DNA of 7,522 nucleotides from Gemmatimonadota bacterium. Its GTDB lineage: Bacteria > Gemmatimonadota > Gemmatimonadetes > Palauibacterales > Palauibacteraceae. The position numbers and the translations under genes were made by a program. The notes under the pieces were generated by a model that searched no databases, was not told the DNA's origin, and saw nothing but the letters and a program-made list of their open reading frames with translations. The stretch spans positions 1 to 7,522 of the forward strand of contig JAUVPT010000069.1 of assembly GCA_030598525.1 (NCBI GenBank), written 5' to 3'. Shown here in pieces: positions 1 to 6,692 of the stretch. Numbering within the stretch: the first letter of the stretch is position 1; each line of letters starts with the position of its first letter.

Positions 1-126
1 CACTACGGTCTCGAGAAGTGCCTCGGACGCGGATGGTCCTGCACTCTCCTGCAGCAGCCAGCCCCCGCTAGCGAGCACCGCAAACAGACCCGCGACGGGA
101 ACCGCCCAGGAACTCCTCAGCTTCAT
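1..126 (-). CDS. Exported or membrane-anchored protein, N-terminal fragment (possible S41-type peptidase)
   Basis: This open frame begins with ATG at 126 and runs off the left edge, giving 42 codons. The start is well supported: a GGAGG Shine-Dalgarno sequence sits 4 nt before the ATG. The product begins MKLRSSW, followed by a hydrophobic stretch at about residues 7-25 that ends in GGWLLQ, then a polar region rich in Ala, Ser and Glu. This is a signal peptide or N-terminal membrane anchor, so the mature protein should lie outside the cytoplasm. It starts 89 nt after the thymidylate kinase gene on the same strand and may share its transcript. The GGWLLQ ending recalls the N-termini of S41 C-terminal processing peptidases in related bacteria, but no catalytic domain is visible. 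That identity is only a guess; the gene call itself is firm. Confidence 0.72.
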   Translation of the reverse strand, partial: MKLRSSWAVPVAGLFAVLASGGWLLQESAGPSASEALLETVV

Positions 127-130
127 TACA

Positions 131-135
131 CCTCC
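131..135 (-). promoter_or_regulatory. Ribosome binding site GGAGG of the left-edge gene
   Basis: The minus strand reads GGAGG, then TGTA, then ATG at 126. It is one of the strongest Shine-Dalgarno matches in the window and decides the start of the partial gene at the left edge. Confidence 0.75.
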
Positions 136-155
136 ACTCAGCCGTTCAGACTTGC

Positions 156-179
156 CGTACACGAAGGTCCTCGTGCACG
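156..179 (-). other. Imperfect hairpin between tmk and the next gene
   Basis: Bases 156-164 can pair with 171-179 with one mismatch (159/176) around a 6-nt loop. No T-run follows on the minus strand, so it is a poor intrinsic terminator. It could be a weak attenuator or mRNA stability element, or chance. The rest of the 127-215 gap shows only the ribosome binding site. Confidence 0.25.
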
Positions 180-215
180 TACCCGTTCTTGAAACTCACG
201 GCGACCCAAAAGGTT

Positions 216-863
216 TCACGCGGCGGGAGGGAACCGATCCGGCCAGCGCACCGACAATGCCTCCCACAGGCGCTCATGCACTTCCTCCATCGGACCGTCG
301 CTCCTTATCGTGATCACGCCCGGCTCTGACTCGGCCAGCAAAGCGTATGCCCTCGCGACCGAGCGATGAAAAGCCGCGTGCTCCTGCTCCAGCCGGTCCG
401 CCTGCCCGCGCTGTCTTCCCCGGCCTACGTCGGCGTCCAGGGCAAGCAGAACCGTCCCATCCGGTGTCAGGCCTCCCGTGGCGAACGCGTTGAGATCCTT
501 GACGCGGTCCAGGCCGAGACCTCGCGCCAGGCCTTGGTAGGCGTACGTGGACATCTCGAAACGGTCCGCGAGAACGAGTTCGCCTCTCTCGAGCGCGGGA
601 CGGACCACCCGGTTCACGAATTCCGCCCGAGATGCCAGGTAGAGCAGAAGCTCGGTCTCCGCGAAAATCGGAGTGTTCGGGTCGAGCACGATCTGCCGGA
701 TCCGCTCCCCGGCCGGCGTGCCTCCCGGCTCCCGGACCAGGAGGTGGGCGACGCCGAGACGTTCAAGGCGCTCCGTGAGGCGCCTGAGATGCGTGGACTT
801 CCCCGCTCCCTCTCCCCCTTCGAACGCGATGAACAACCCCCCGGTTCCGACCGGATCTCTCAC
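216..863 (-). CDS. tmk: Thymidylate kinase (dTMP kinase)
   Basis: The enzyme phosphorylates dTMP to dTDP with ATP in the cytoplasm, an essential step to dTTP (EC 2.7.4.9). With the start used here it has 215 residues, normal for the family. The P-loop GGEGAGKST is at about residues 16-24, the dTMP-binding REPGGT at 44-49, and the family signature ADRFEMSTYAYQG at 100-111. A lid region with several arginines (GRGRQRGQADR) lies near 147-157. The start is uncertain. The frame stays open to a GTG at 917 and an ATG at 881, but neither has a Shine-Dalgarno sequence. The GTG at 863 has GAGG 5 nt upstream and places the P-loop at the usual distance from the N-terminus. The gene follows the inositol synthase gene after about 134 nt and precedes an exported protein. 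Confidence 0.95.
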   Translation of the reverse strand: MRDPVGTGGLFIAFEGGEGAGKSTHLRRLTERLERLGVAHLLVREPGGTPAGERIRQIVLDPNTPIFAETELLLYLASRAEFVNRVVRPALERGELVLADRFEMSTYAYQGLARGLGLDRVKDLNAFATGGLTPDGTVLLALDADVGRGRQRGQADRLEQEHAAFHRSVARAYALLAESEPGVITIRSDGPMEEVHERLWEALSVRWPDRFPPAA

Positions 864-917
864 TTGGCCCTCGACCTCCATATGCAGGAATCGGCGCCCC
901 AGTCGGCGCCGATTCAC

Positions 918-997
918 GGTCGTTGTGTGGCTACGTCGCCTTCAATGTAGCTAGTGGTTGAGAATCGCTTCAGGTCAAGGAAAGCGAAGTCGGGCCG
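918..997 (-). other. Spacer between ino1 and tmk with two weak hairpins
   Basis: Two inverted repeats are visible. Bases 928-934 pair with 947-953 (7 bp with one G-T, 12-nt loop), and 965-970 pair with 982-987 (6 bp, 11-nt loop). Read on the minus strand, the second follows the ino1 stop closely and is trailed by a short ATTCT, so it might reduce read-through into tmk. A TTGACC hexamer on the minus strand (973-978) resembles a -35 box, but no good -10 box follows at the right distance. A separate tmk promoter is possible, not shown. Confidence 0.25.
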
Positions 998-2323
<1,326 letters not shown>

Positions 2324-2351
2324 GGCAAGATTCCACTTGAGGTAAACACGA

Positions 2352-3044
2352 TTAATCGCCCTTTTTATTCAACTTACGATGTAGCCAATCTGGCATCTTC
2401 CAGACCGCGCTCCCGACCGCGATTCCCTCGGGACGCGTGTTCAAGTACACCCACAGAATGCGTTGCAGGACCGTCAGGTTGGTGAGTATCGCCAACCCCC
2501 AGAGCACGACCCGGAGAACGGCCCCGTTGCCCTGCTCTCCAAAGAACAGGGCGGCGGCGCCAATCAGAATCACGCGCTCTGCGCGCTGCATGATACCTAC
2601 GGTGCAATCGATCCCCAGCGCCTCGGCGCGGGCCCGCGTGTAACTGATCATCAGTGATCCGGCCATCGCCAGGATCACCACGTAGATCATCACGACGTCG
2701 TTGGCGTCGGCTCGATAGTCGTTGTACAGCGAAAGGAGCCCGATGTAGACGATGATCTCGGACAATCTGTCCAGCGTCGAGTCGTAGAACGCCCCGAAGG
2801 GTGACGCCAGGCCTGTCCGGCGGGCCACCGTCCCATCGAACAGATCGAAAATGCCCCCCAGCAGGATCAGGGCTCCCGCGGTCCGGACCTCGTGCTGGTG
2901 GAAGAAGTAGCCGGACGAGCACGTGATGAGAAACCCCAGCGTGCTCAGGGTGTTGGGATGGACTCGGGCCCTGACCATCCAGTCGATGACCGGATCCACC
3001 GCCGTCCGAAGCGCCCTCTCGAGCGCGTCCCTGATCCCCTTCAT
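2352..3044 (-). CDS. CDP-alcohol phosphatidyltransferase, likely phosphatidylinositol-phosphate synthase type
   Basis: This 230-residue integral membrane enzyme transfers the phosphatidyl (or similar) group of a CDP-activated lipid to an alcohol, releasing CMP. The family signature is complete: D67-x2-D70-G71-x2-A74-R75-x8-G84-x3-D88-x3-D92, the metal-binding site of the fold. Hydrophobic stretches near 33-48, 55-69, 94-106, 116-134, 155-168 and 177-198 fit six membrane helices. The segment GAFYDSTLDR (84-93) resembles the D-S-x-L-D-R of inositol-phosphate-using members more than the LDPxADK of PgsA-type phosphatidylglycerophosphate synthases. With the inositol-phosphate synthase gene 28 nt downstream, inositol phosphate is the best candidate acceptor. 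Its ATG overlaps the TGA of the YlbF-like gene (ATGA) and lacks a Shine-Dalgarno sequence, so translation is probably coupled. Phosphatidylglycerophosphate or di-inositol-phosphate synthesis remain alternatives. The family is sure; the substrate is moderately supported. Confidence 0.9.
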   Translation of the reverse strand: MKGIRDALERALRTAVDPVIDWMVRARVHPNTLSTLGFLITCSSGYFFHQHEVRTAGALILLGGIFDLFDGTVARRTGLASPFGAFYDSTLDRLSEIIVYIGLLSLYNDYRADANDVVMIYVVILAMAGSLMISYTRARAEALGIDCTVGIMQRAERVILIGAAALFFGEQGNGAVLRVVLWGLAILTNLTVLQRILWVYLNTRPEGIAVGSAVWKMPDWLHRKLNKKGD

Positions 3045-3415
3045 GAAGGGAGAATGATCCGTGACTGCTCGCCCGCTTTGACGCCTTCACCGATCGACTG
3101 GTTCACCTTCTCCATCAGCTTGTCGAAGTTGGCCTGGGCGGAGATCAGGGCCTGGTAGCGCGTGGTCGTCTGCATCTCCTCGCTCAAACTGCCAAGCTCG
3201 GCGCGCAAGTCCTCTGGTGGCTCCTCCTCCCGCTCCAGGAATCCGATCAACTTCTCCTGGAGTGCCCTGATCCCGTCCAGCCGTGCCTTTGCCTCCTCGT
3301 CACCGTCAATCTCCCTTATCGCGGAGCGCAGATAGGCGTACTCCGGCGTCTGCGAGATCAGCCGGCCTACCTCTACCGCTCGCTGGAATATCCCGTCTCG
3401 ATCAGACATATCCAT
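3041..3415 (-). CDS. YlbF/YmcA-family helical protein
   Basis: The 124-residue protein is almost wholly helical and charged, with the pattern of the Com_YlbF family: an N-terminal helix followed by SQTPEYAYLR (21-30), a long helix through about 40-63 with KARLDGIRALQEKL, a proline-marked turn (EEPPEDL, 64-70), and a second helix to about 107 containing ISAQANFDKLMEKVN (91-105). In Bacillus, YlbF (RicF), YmcA (RicA) and YaaT (RicT) form a complex that modulates RNase Y mRNA processing and affects competence and biofilm formation. This protein has no cysteine, so it cannot bind an iron-sulfur cluster itself as reported for the Bacillus complex. Its TGA overlaps the ATG of the phosphotransferase gene by 4 nt, so the two are expressed together. 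No strong ribosome site precedes the ATG at 3415; a second ATG lies two codons in. The local role is unknown. Confidence 0.8.
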   Translation of the reverse strand: MDMSDRDGIFQRAVEVGRLISQTPEYAYLRSAIREIDGDEEAKARLDGIRALQEKLIGFLEREEEPPEDLRAELGSLSEEMQTTTRYQALISAQANFDKLMEKVNQSIGEGVKAGEQSRIILPS

Positions 3416-3493
3416 CTCGGTCTCACTGTTCTGATGACACGTCTCGTCAAACGGCGTAGCCGTCGCATCTCAAGTCTGTTAACATAACGCTGA
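3416..3493 (-). other. Spacer upstream of the YlbF-like gene, possible promoter region
   Basis: Following the prmC hairpin, this spacer would be where a promoter for the ylbF/phosphotransferase/ino1 cluster lies. A minus-strand TTGACG hexamer (3445-3450) resembles a -35 box but has no -10 match at 16-18 nt. A TATGTT at about 3480-3485 resembles a -10 box without a -35 box. A short perfect palindrome, ACGGC-GTA-GCCGT, occupies 3451-3463 and could be a small operator. None of these is decisive. Confidence 0.25.
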
Positions 3494-3532
3494 TGCCGGT
3501 GGGCCGCGACAGAACTCGCAGCCTCACCGGCA
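3494..3532 (-). terminator. Hairpin after prmC, probable transcription terminator or processing site
   Basis: Bases 3494-3501 pair perfectly with 3525-3532 (8 bp, GC-rich), extended inward by one G-T and one G-C pair. An inner stem 3506-3509/3516-3519 closes a 6-nt loop. It lies 10 nt after the prmC stop. On the minus strand it is followed by a T-containing but not continuous stretch (GCGTTATGTT), so it is weaker than a classical terminator. It separates the release-factor genes from the YlbF/inositol-lipid cluster. Confidence 0.5.
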
Positions 3533-3541
3533 CTGCTCCGC

Positions 3542-4504
3542 TCAAGCCAGGGCGACGACGAACCGCTCTCGCCCGGCCAGGTCCGCCGTGACGCGAACCG
3601 TCTTCCAGCAGGAGTCCTTTTCCAGTAGCCGGCGCACCTTCTCTCCCTGGTCCGCCCCAACCTCGAGGAACAGACCGCCGCCCGCTCGGACGTGCGATGA
3701 CGCTCCCGACGCGATCCTGCGGACGACGTCCAGGCCATCGACGCCCCCCGCCAGCGCCTCTCGCGGATCGTGGTCACGAACTTCTGCGGGCAGCCCAGGA
3801 ATCAGGGCGTCCGCGACATAGGGGGGGTTGGATACGATCAGGTCGAAAGTCTCCTCCAGCCCGACGGCCTCCCACGGTGATCCCCCCGTCTTCCGGAACT
3901 CGATCTGCTCTTCCAGGCCCAGCCCGGCCGCGCTCTGCGCCGCCTGCTCCAGGGCTGGCGAAGAGACGTCTACGGCCACAGCGCGACTCACGACGCCTTC
4001 CTGGATGAGTGACAGGGCGATGGCTCCGCTGCCCGTGCCGATGTCCAGCGCGACCTCCAGCGGGGGCTGCGTAGTCCTGTCCTTTCTCACCACGCGCCGC
4101 ACACCACCCGAAGCTTCGGTCCCATCCGCCCAGTCCACGACCGCCTGCACCAGTTGCTCCGTCTCGGGTCTCGGTACCAGAGCACGCCCATCACACACCA
4201 GGACCAGGTCGCGAAACGCGACCGTGCCTTCGATGTGCTGCAGGGGAACCCCGGAGAGACGGCGGCGTGAGACCATGGCGATGCGGCCGGCTTCCTCCGG
4301 CCCAACCACGAGATTCGTGTGGAGGAGCAGGTCGGTACGCGAGAGACCGAGGACGTGCGCCAGTACCCGCTCAGCCTCGTACCGCGCGCCATGAACGCCG
4401 CCGGCCTCCAGTTCCACCGCGAGTCCCTCGATCACCTCTCGCCGGCTTGGCCCGGGAAGCCTGCGAGTCGGCCCTCCCTCGTCGGGGGCGATGGGGCGGC
4501 TCAC
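3542..4504 (-). CDS. prmC: Peptide chain release factor N5-glutamine methyltransferase
   Basis: PrmC uses S-adenosylmethionine to methylate the glutamine of the GGQ motif of RF1 and RF2, which improves peptide release (EC 2.1.1.297). The 320-residue protein has the N-terminal helical domain that docks on the release factor (about 20-95), a linker with PRPETEQLV (111-119), the SAM-binding loop DIGTGSG at 154-160, and the catalytic NPPY at 226-229 that flips the glutamine amide. It is about 40 residues longer than the E. coli enzyme. Part of this is a leader at 1-20 and part an arginine-rich insert at about 128-150, between PRPETE and the SAM loop. The start is GTG at 4504, overlapping the prfA stop as GTGA. 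The enzyme is therefore coupled to its own substrate gene, a widespread arrangement. The product probably acts in the cytoplasm on free release factors. Confidence 0.95.
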   Translation of the reverse strand: MSRPIAPDEGGPTRRLPGPSRREVIEGLAVELEAGGVHGARYEAERVLAHVLGLSRTDLLLHTNLVVGPEEAGRIAMVSRRRLSGVPLQHIEGTVAFRDLVLVCDGRALVPRPETEQLVQAVVDWADGTEASGGVRRVVRKDRTTQPPLEVALDIGTGSGAIALSLIQEGVVSRAVAVDVSSPALEQAAQSAAGLGLEEQIEFRKTGGSPWEAVGLEETFDLIVSNPPYVADALIPGLPAEVRDHDPREALAGGVDGLDVVRRIASGASSHVRAGGGLFLEVGADQGEKVRRLLEKDSCWKTVRVTADLAGRERFVVALA

Positions 4505-5589
4505 CCTGGATCTTCCACTTGCATTCGCTCTTCGAGCCCCGCGGCCCGCAGAGCTTCAACGATGTCGTCCAGGTCGCCCCCGAGTACTGCGTCGAGTCGG
4601 TGCAGCGTCAGGTTGATGCGGTGATCGGTCACCCGGTTCTGCGGGAAATTGTACGTCCGGATCTTCGCCGACCGATCGCCGGTACCGACGTGGGCCCTGC
4701 GCTCTCGGGACCGTTCGGCCTCCTGCTCGGCCACGACGCGATCGAGCAGGCGGCTGCGCAGCACCTTCATCGCCTTGGCCTTGTTCTTGTGCTGGGATTT
4801 CTCGTCCTGGCACGATACGACCAGGCCCGTTGGCACGTGAGTGATCCGTACCGCCGAGTCGGTGGTGTTCACCGACTGCCCACCGGGGCCGGAGGAGCGG
4901 AACACATCGATCTTCAGGTCTCCCGGATCGATCTCCACGTCCACTTCCTCTGCCTCCGGGAGAACGGCCACGCTTGCAGCGGACGTGTGAATGCGGCCCG
5001 AGCTCTCGGTAACGGGCACCCGCTGTACCCTGTGCACGCCCGACTCGTAGCGGAGGGACCCATACGCGTCCCGTCCCCGCACGAGGAAGATGATCTCCTT
5101 CAGGCCGCCCAGGGTGCCTTCGCTCGTCGAGAGCACCTCGATCGCCCAGCCTCGCGAATCAGCGTAGCGGCCGTACATCCGGTTCAGATCAGCCACGAAC
5201 AGGCCCGCCTCGTCGCCGCCCGTCCCGGCGCGGATCTCGACGACCGCTGGACGGTCATCCAGCGGATCCCGCGGGACGAGCAGAGCGCGAAGGCGATCCT
5301 CGACCCCATCCATCTCTTCGGCAAGCGACTCCACCTCGAGCCGGGCCATGGACGCCAACTCGGCCTCACTGGAATCCACCAGCTCCCGGGCCTGGGCCAG
5401 ATCGTCCAGCATCTTGAGATATTGCCGGCCCGCTTCGGCCAGCGGGGTCAGGTCGGAGTGCTGCTGAGCCACGGCACGAAGTAGTCCCGGATCCGCCAGA
5501 ACGGCTGGATCGGCGAGTTGTGCCGCGAGCGATTCGTAGGTCTCGATGACCGCGGCGACGCGACTGGCGAGTTTCGGAGCGTCGGCCAT
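4501..5589 (-). CDS. prfA: Peptide chain release factor 1 (RF1)
   Basis: RF1 recognises UAA and UAG stop codons in the ribosomal A site and triggers hydrolysis of peptidyl-tRNA. The 362-residue product has a helical N-terminal domain (to about 105), the central domain with RAGTGGDEA (about 120-128), the codon-reading P-V-T at 192-194 within HRVQRVPVTE (an RF1 feature; RF2 has S-P-F), and the catalytic GGQ at 236-238 in SSGPGGQSVN. The conserved TYNFPQNRVTDHR follows at about 312-324. I chose ATG at 5589; a TTG two codons upstream is in frame, and neither has a clear Shine-Dalgarno sequence. The TGA stop overlaps the prmC start by 4 nt, and rpmE lies 58 nt upstream. The rpmE-prfA-prmC order is known from other bacteria. 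Confidence 0.97.
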   Translation of the reverse strand: MADAPKLASRVAAVIETYESLAAQLADPAVLADPGLLRAVAQQHSDLTPLAEAGRQYLKMLDDLAQARELVDSSEAELASMARLEVESLAEEMDGVEDRLRALLVPRDPLDDRPAVVEIRAGTGGDEAGLFVADLNRMYGRYADSRGWAIEVLSTSEGTLGGLKEIIFLVRGRDAYGSLRYESGVHRVQRVPVTESSGRIHTSAASVAVLPEAEEVDVEIDPGDLKIDVFRSSGPGGQSVNTTDSAVRITHVPTGLVVSCQDEKSQHKNKAKAMKVLRSRLLDRVVAEQEAERSRERRAHVGTGDRSAKIRTYNFPQNRVTDHRINLTLHRLDAVLGGDLDDIVEALRAAGLEERMQVEDPG

Positions 5590-5617
5590 GTTCAAAGAAG
5601 AGGGGCTGTGGGGTGGA

Positions 5618-5645
5618 CCCGGGGCGCCCTCTGGACGCCCCGCGG
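5618..5645 (-). terminator. Strong GC hairpin between rpmE and prfA
   Basis: Bases 5620-5626 (CGGGGCG) pair with 5636-5642 around a 9-nt loop, and two further C-G pairs form with a one-base bulge. It starts a few bases after the rpmE stop. On the minus strand no T-run follows directly; a CTCTTCTTT stretch comes about 17 nt later. It could be a partial terminator that lets abundant L31 mRNA end here while some transcripts continue into prfA, or a stability element. The stem is clear; the function is inferred. Confidence 0.45.
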
Positions 5646-5647
5646 GA

Positions 5648-6004
5648 TCACTCAGCCGCCGCGTCTGCGGCCTTCTCGGCCTCCGCGTCTACGGCCTTCT
5701 CTGCCTCCACAGCCACATCCGGCTCGGTCTCCGCGTCCGCATCCGCTTCTGCCGGTGGCTCGGCCACGGCAACGGTCTCCTCCACTTCGTCGTCGAAGTC
5801 GGAGTCCGCCGAACCGTACTTGCGGCGGAAGCGCTCGACACGTCCCGCCGTATCGACCAGCTTTTGACGACCGGTGAAGAACGGGTGGCAGTGGGAACAG
5901 ATCTCCACGTGCAGCTCGTCCACGGTGGAGAACGTCTCCGACACGCGCCCGCACGCACACGTGATCTTCGTCGGCGTGTATTCCGGGTGAATCCCTGGCT
6001 TCAT
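5648..6004 (-). CDS. rpmE: Ribosomal protein L31 (bL31) with a long acidic C-terminal tail
   Basis: bL31 helps bridge the ribosomal subunits. The 118-residue product begins MKPGIHPEY, a typical L31 start, and has four zinc-binding cysteines, C16-x-C18 and C36-x2-C39 (CAC and CSHC), so it is the zinc (C+) form. The family ends near VERFRRKYG (57-64). Ordinary L31 proteins have about 65-85 residues; here about 54 more follow, made of Ala, Glu, Asp and Val with two lysines and no other basic residue. The last part is built from two copies of an 8-residue unit, EAEKA(V/A)DA. The start at 6004 is set by GGAG 6 nt upstream and by family homology, although the frame stays open to 6208. The tail is probably disordered. 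It is followed by prfA and prmC. Confidence 0.95.
   Translation of the reverse strand: MKPGIHPEYTPTKITCACGRVSETFSTVDELHVEICSHCHPFFTGRQKLVDTAGRVERFRRKYGSADSDFDDEVEETVAVAEPPAEADADAETEPDVAVEAEKAVDAEAEKAADAAAE
5661..5708 (-). repeat. Two 24-bp tandem repeats inside the rpmE tail
   Basis: Units 5661-5684 and 5685-5708 match at 22 of 24 positions. The length is a multiple of three, so each unit encodes the same 8-residue acidic peptide in frame, EAEKAVDA then roughly EAEKAADA. The near-identity at DNA level points to recent slippage duplication rather than convergence to a similar composition. Confidence 0.85.
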
Positions 6005-6050
6005 TTTGCGCTCCAACTGAGTTGCGACTTCCTGTACGCGCTCCACGATT

Positions 6051-6091
6051 CGACGTGGGATGCAAAGCGTGTCAAAATGGATCCCACATCG
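6051..6091. promoter_or_regulatory. Long inverted repeat upstream of rpmE, candidate operator or leader hairpin
   Basis: Arms 6051-6061 and 6081-6091 pair at 10 of 11 positions (one mismatch, 6054/6088) around a 19-nt spacer. The spacer holds a perfect minus-strand TTGACA (6070-6075), like a -35 box for rpmE, but no convincing -10 box follows at 17-18 nt. If it is a promoter, the arms flank the -35 element as an operator would. If transcription starts further upstream, the repeat could fold in the mRNA leader about 50-90 nt before the L31 start. Both readings are inference; the symmetry is seen directly. Confidence 0.45.
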
Positions 6092-6198
6092 TGATTCGTC
6101 AACTGCGCGTTGCCCCGGAGCAGGCGGAGCGCAACCTTCCACACCGGACAGTGTAACCGTGATCGACGTCAGTTCACGAGCAGGAGGAATGGAGACCG
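6092..6198 (+). other. Upstream region and ribosome binding site of the lipoprotein gene
   Basis: The plus strand has AGGAGG at 6182-6187 (11 nt before the ATG at 6199) and GGAG at 6191-6194 (4 nt before it). Either could serve the ribosome. A TGTAAC at 6152-6157 resembles a -10 box but lacks a -35 partner. No other element is recognisable. Confidence 0.4.
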
Positions 6199-6654
6199 AT
6201 GCATCCACCGGTATCAGATCGAAAGGCGCTCGCCTTTGCCGCGGCCGCCCTCCTCCTCACGGGCTGCGGAGACGATGATTCGACGGGGCCGGAATTCGGT
6301 GACCTGGAGTTCGCTCCGGCCTCTCCGGTTCTGATCGGCGCAGCGCGGGAAGTGGACCTGGAACTGTTCAACATGTCCAACGCATCGCTGGGCCCCCTGG
6401 TGATCGGTGCCGGGACCCCTCTCAGCTTTCCCCGGGAGTTCACGTGTCCGGGGCTGGAGATCCTGATCACGCCCAACCAGGTCCAATCGATTGCCGGGGG
6501 AGGATCGACGGAGGTCGGCATCAGCTTCAGCTTCGCCGACCTGACGGAGGAGGAGTGTCCGCTGGCGACCTACGAGGTGGACATCAATGCAGCACTGGGG
6601 AACACCGTGCTGGGGTCATCCCAGATCCGCGTGGACCATCCCGAGCTCGAGTAG
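6199..6654 (+). CDS. Small lipoprotein with a predicted beta-sandwich domain
   Basis: This is the only plus-strand gene. The 151-residue product starts with a charged segment (SDRK), a hydrophobic core at about 10-20 and a lipobox L-T-G-C with the lipidated cysteine at 23, so signal peptidase II should process it. The residues after the cysteine (GDDDSTGPE) form an acidic linker of a type I associate with Gemmatimonadota lipoproteins. The rest is rich in short beta-prone stretches alternating with turns (VDLELFNMS at 52-60, VGISFSF at 106-112, TYEVDIN at 124-130), which suggests one Ig-like domain of the kind found in cell-surface modules. Two further cysteines, C83 and C120, could form a disulfide outside the cytoplasm. 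Two possible ribosome sites precede the ATG. Function unknown. It is divergent from rpmE and convergent with hypE. Confidence 0.85.
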   Translation: MHPPVSDRKALAFAAAALLLTGCGDDDSTGPEFGDLEFAPASPVLIGAAREVDLELFNMSNASLGPLVIGAGTPLSFPREFTCPGLEILITPNQVQSIAGGGSTEVGISFSFADLTEEECPLATYEVDINAALGNTVLGSSQIRVDHPELE

Positions 6655-6667
6655 ACTACTTCTCCCC

Positions 6668-6688
6668 GTCCGCCGTCGATCAGCGGAC
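6668..6688. terminator. Weak hairpin in the convergent lipoprotein/hypE spacer
   Basis: Bases 6668-6673 (GTCCGC) pair with 6683-6688 (GCGGAC) around a 9-nt loop in the 38-nt gap between two converging genes. The position suits a bidirectional terminator, but the stem is short and has no T-run on either side. Confidence 0.3.
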
Positions 6689-6692
6689 AGTC

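Noticed and set aside
366..950. Plus-strand frames opposite tmk
   Set aside because: The thymidylate kinase motifs on the minus strand account for the region.
3420..3450. A sigma-70 promoter with TTGACG for the ylbF cluster
   Set aside because: No -10-like hexamer occurs at 16-18 nt spacing, and the site would lie almost on the start codon, so I list it only as a possibility in the spacer entry.
4267..5484. A 405-codon open frame on the plus strand
   Set aside because: It lies opposite prmC and prfA, which have complete family motifs. Its product is rich in Arg, His and Pro without any recognisable domain, as expected for an antisense frame in GC-rich coding DNA.
5661..5708. Tandem repeats as a CRISPR-like or mobile repeat array
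   Set aside because: There are only two 24-bp units without spacers, in frame within a coding tail; slippage in a low-complexity coding sequence explains them.
6005..6208. A 68-codon N-terminal extension of L31
   Set aside because: The frame is open only by chance. L31 family homology begins at the methionine at 6004, which has GGAG 6 nt upstream, and the extension would cover the inverted repeat and overlap the divergent lipoprotein start.
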